Positions 63,865 to 64,000 of a stretch of 64,000 bases of DNA are shown piece by piece (position 1 is the stretch's first letter; the number at the start of each line of letters is the position of its first letter). Location of the stretch: the NCBI GenBank assembly GCA_022494885.1, contig JAGVSM010002861.1, positions 248,001-312,000 on the forward strand. Reading direction: 5' to 3'. The position numbers and the translations under genes were made by a program. The notes under the pieces are model-generated. The model saw only the letters and a program-made list of their open reading frames with translations. It was not told where the DNA came from and ran no database searches. Origin of the DNA: Micrasema longulum. Its lineage: Eukaryota; Arthropoda; Insecta; Trichoptera; Brachycentridae.

Positions 63865-63957
63865 CATTTTTATGGTGTGAGTGAGATCCATCTGACTGAA
63901 TTTTTTCACCTAATAGGTAGCGCCAGAAAATATCAATCAATTTTTATACTTCTAATA
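63865..63957 (+). repeat. Family A fragment, copy 18
   Basis: GAGTGAGATCCATCTGACTG, AATTTTTTCACCTAATAGGT, TCAATTTTTATACTTCTAAT match the right part of the sense unit. Confidence 0.65.
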
Positions 63958-64000
63958 CTCATGTCATACCATATGTGTGTGCTATAAACTTTTTAATAAT

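Noticed and set aside
1..64000. Complete LTR retrotransposon or endogenous virus
   Set aside because: No gag, protease, integrase or envelope-like blocks were readable in any frame; only non-LTR and DNA-element remains were seen.

Overview
The window is AT-rich, intron-poor-looking eukaryotic DNA (roughly 30% G+C by eye) with no intact protein-coding gene. Its inventory is that of an arthropod genome: fragments of several non-LTR retrotransposon lineages, tRNA-derived SINEs, a mariner relic and many short inverted-repeat elements. The reverse-transcriptase wording of the fragments resembles lineages common in moths and butterflies, so an insect, probably a lepidopteran, is the best guess. That assignment rests on memory of the families, not on a search. 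The stretch reads as a large intron or intergenic region filled with transposable-element fossils.

Layout. From 1 to 9000 there are a hAT-like repeat edge, a broken LINE (2022-2889), a candidate 36-nt microexon, the first foldback repeat and a 1.28-kb piggyBac-like relic flanked by TTAA. From 9000 to 23000 come more copies of the foldback family A, one split by a LINE 3' end with an 8-bp target duplication, and a MITE at 20087-20690 that carries an inserted 227-bp hairpin element bounded by a 15-bp duplication. From 23000 to 36000 there are several LINE tails, SINEs, a candidate 27-nt microexon, and inverted copies of family F. From 36000 to 46000 there are two copies of a roughly 0.76-kb DNA element (G), a 1.63-kb hAT-type element with an 8-bp target duplication, and LINE 3' ends in both orientations. 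From 46000 to 64000 there are a mariner relic, many SINEs of three tRNA-headed families (S1, S2, S3), long palindromic copies of family A, a candidate 101-nt exon, an R1/LOA-like LINE 3' portion and a LINE interrupted by a MITE.

The elements do not form a pathway. What connects them is stratigraphy: at least six nested insertions can be read (LINE in A; hairpin element in MITE C; LINE in repeat I; G in SINE S3; MITE C in a LINE; SINE S1 in A), which gives a relative order of activity. The most distinctive local feature is family A, with about 18 pieces covering roughly 4.9 kb by my boundaries, several of them built as sense/antisense palindromes. Family names A to K, S1 to S5 and similar are local labels used only here. 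The only hints of host coding are a few short open segments between good splice signals; none is proven.
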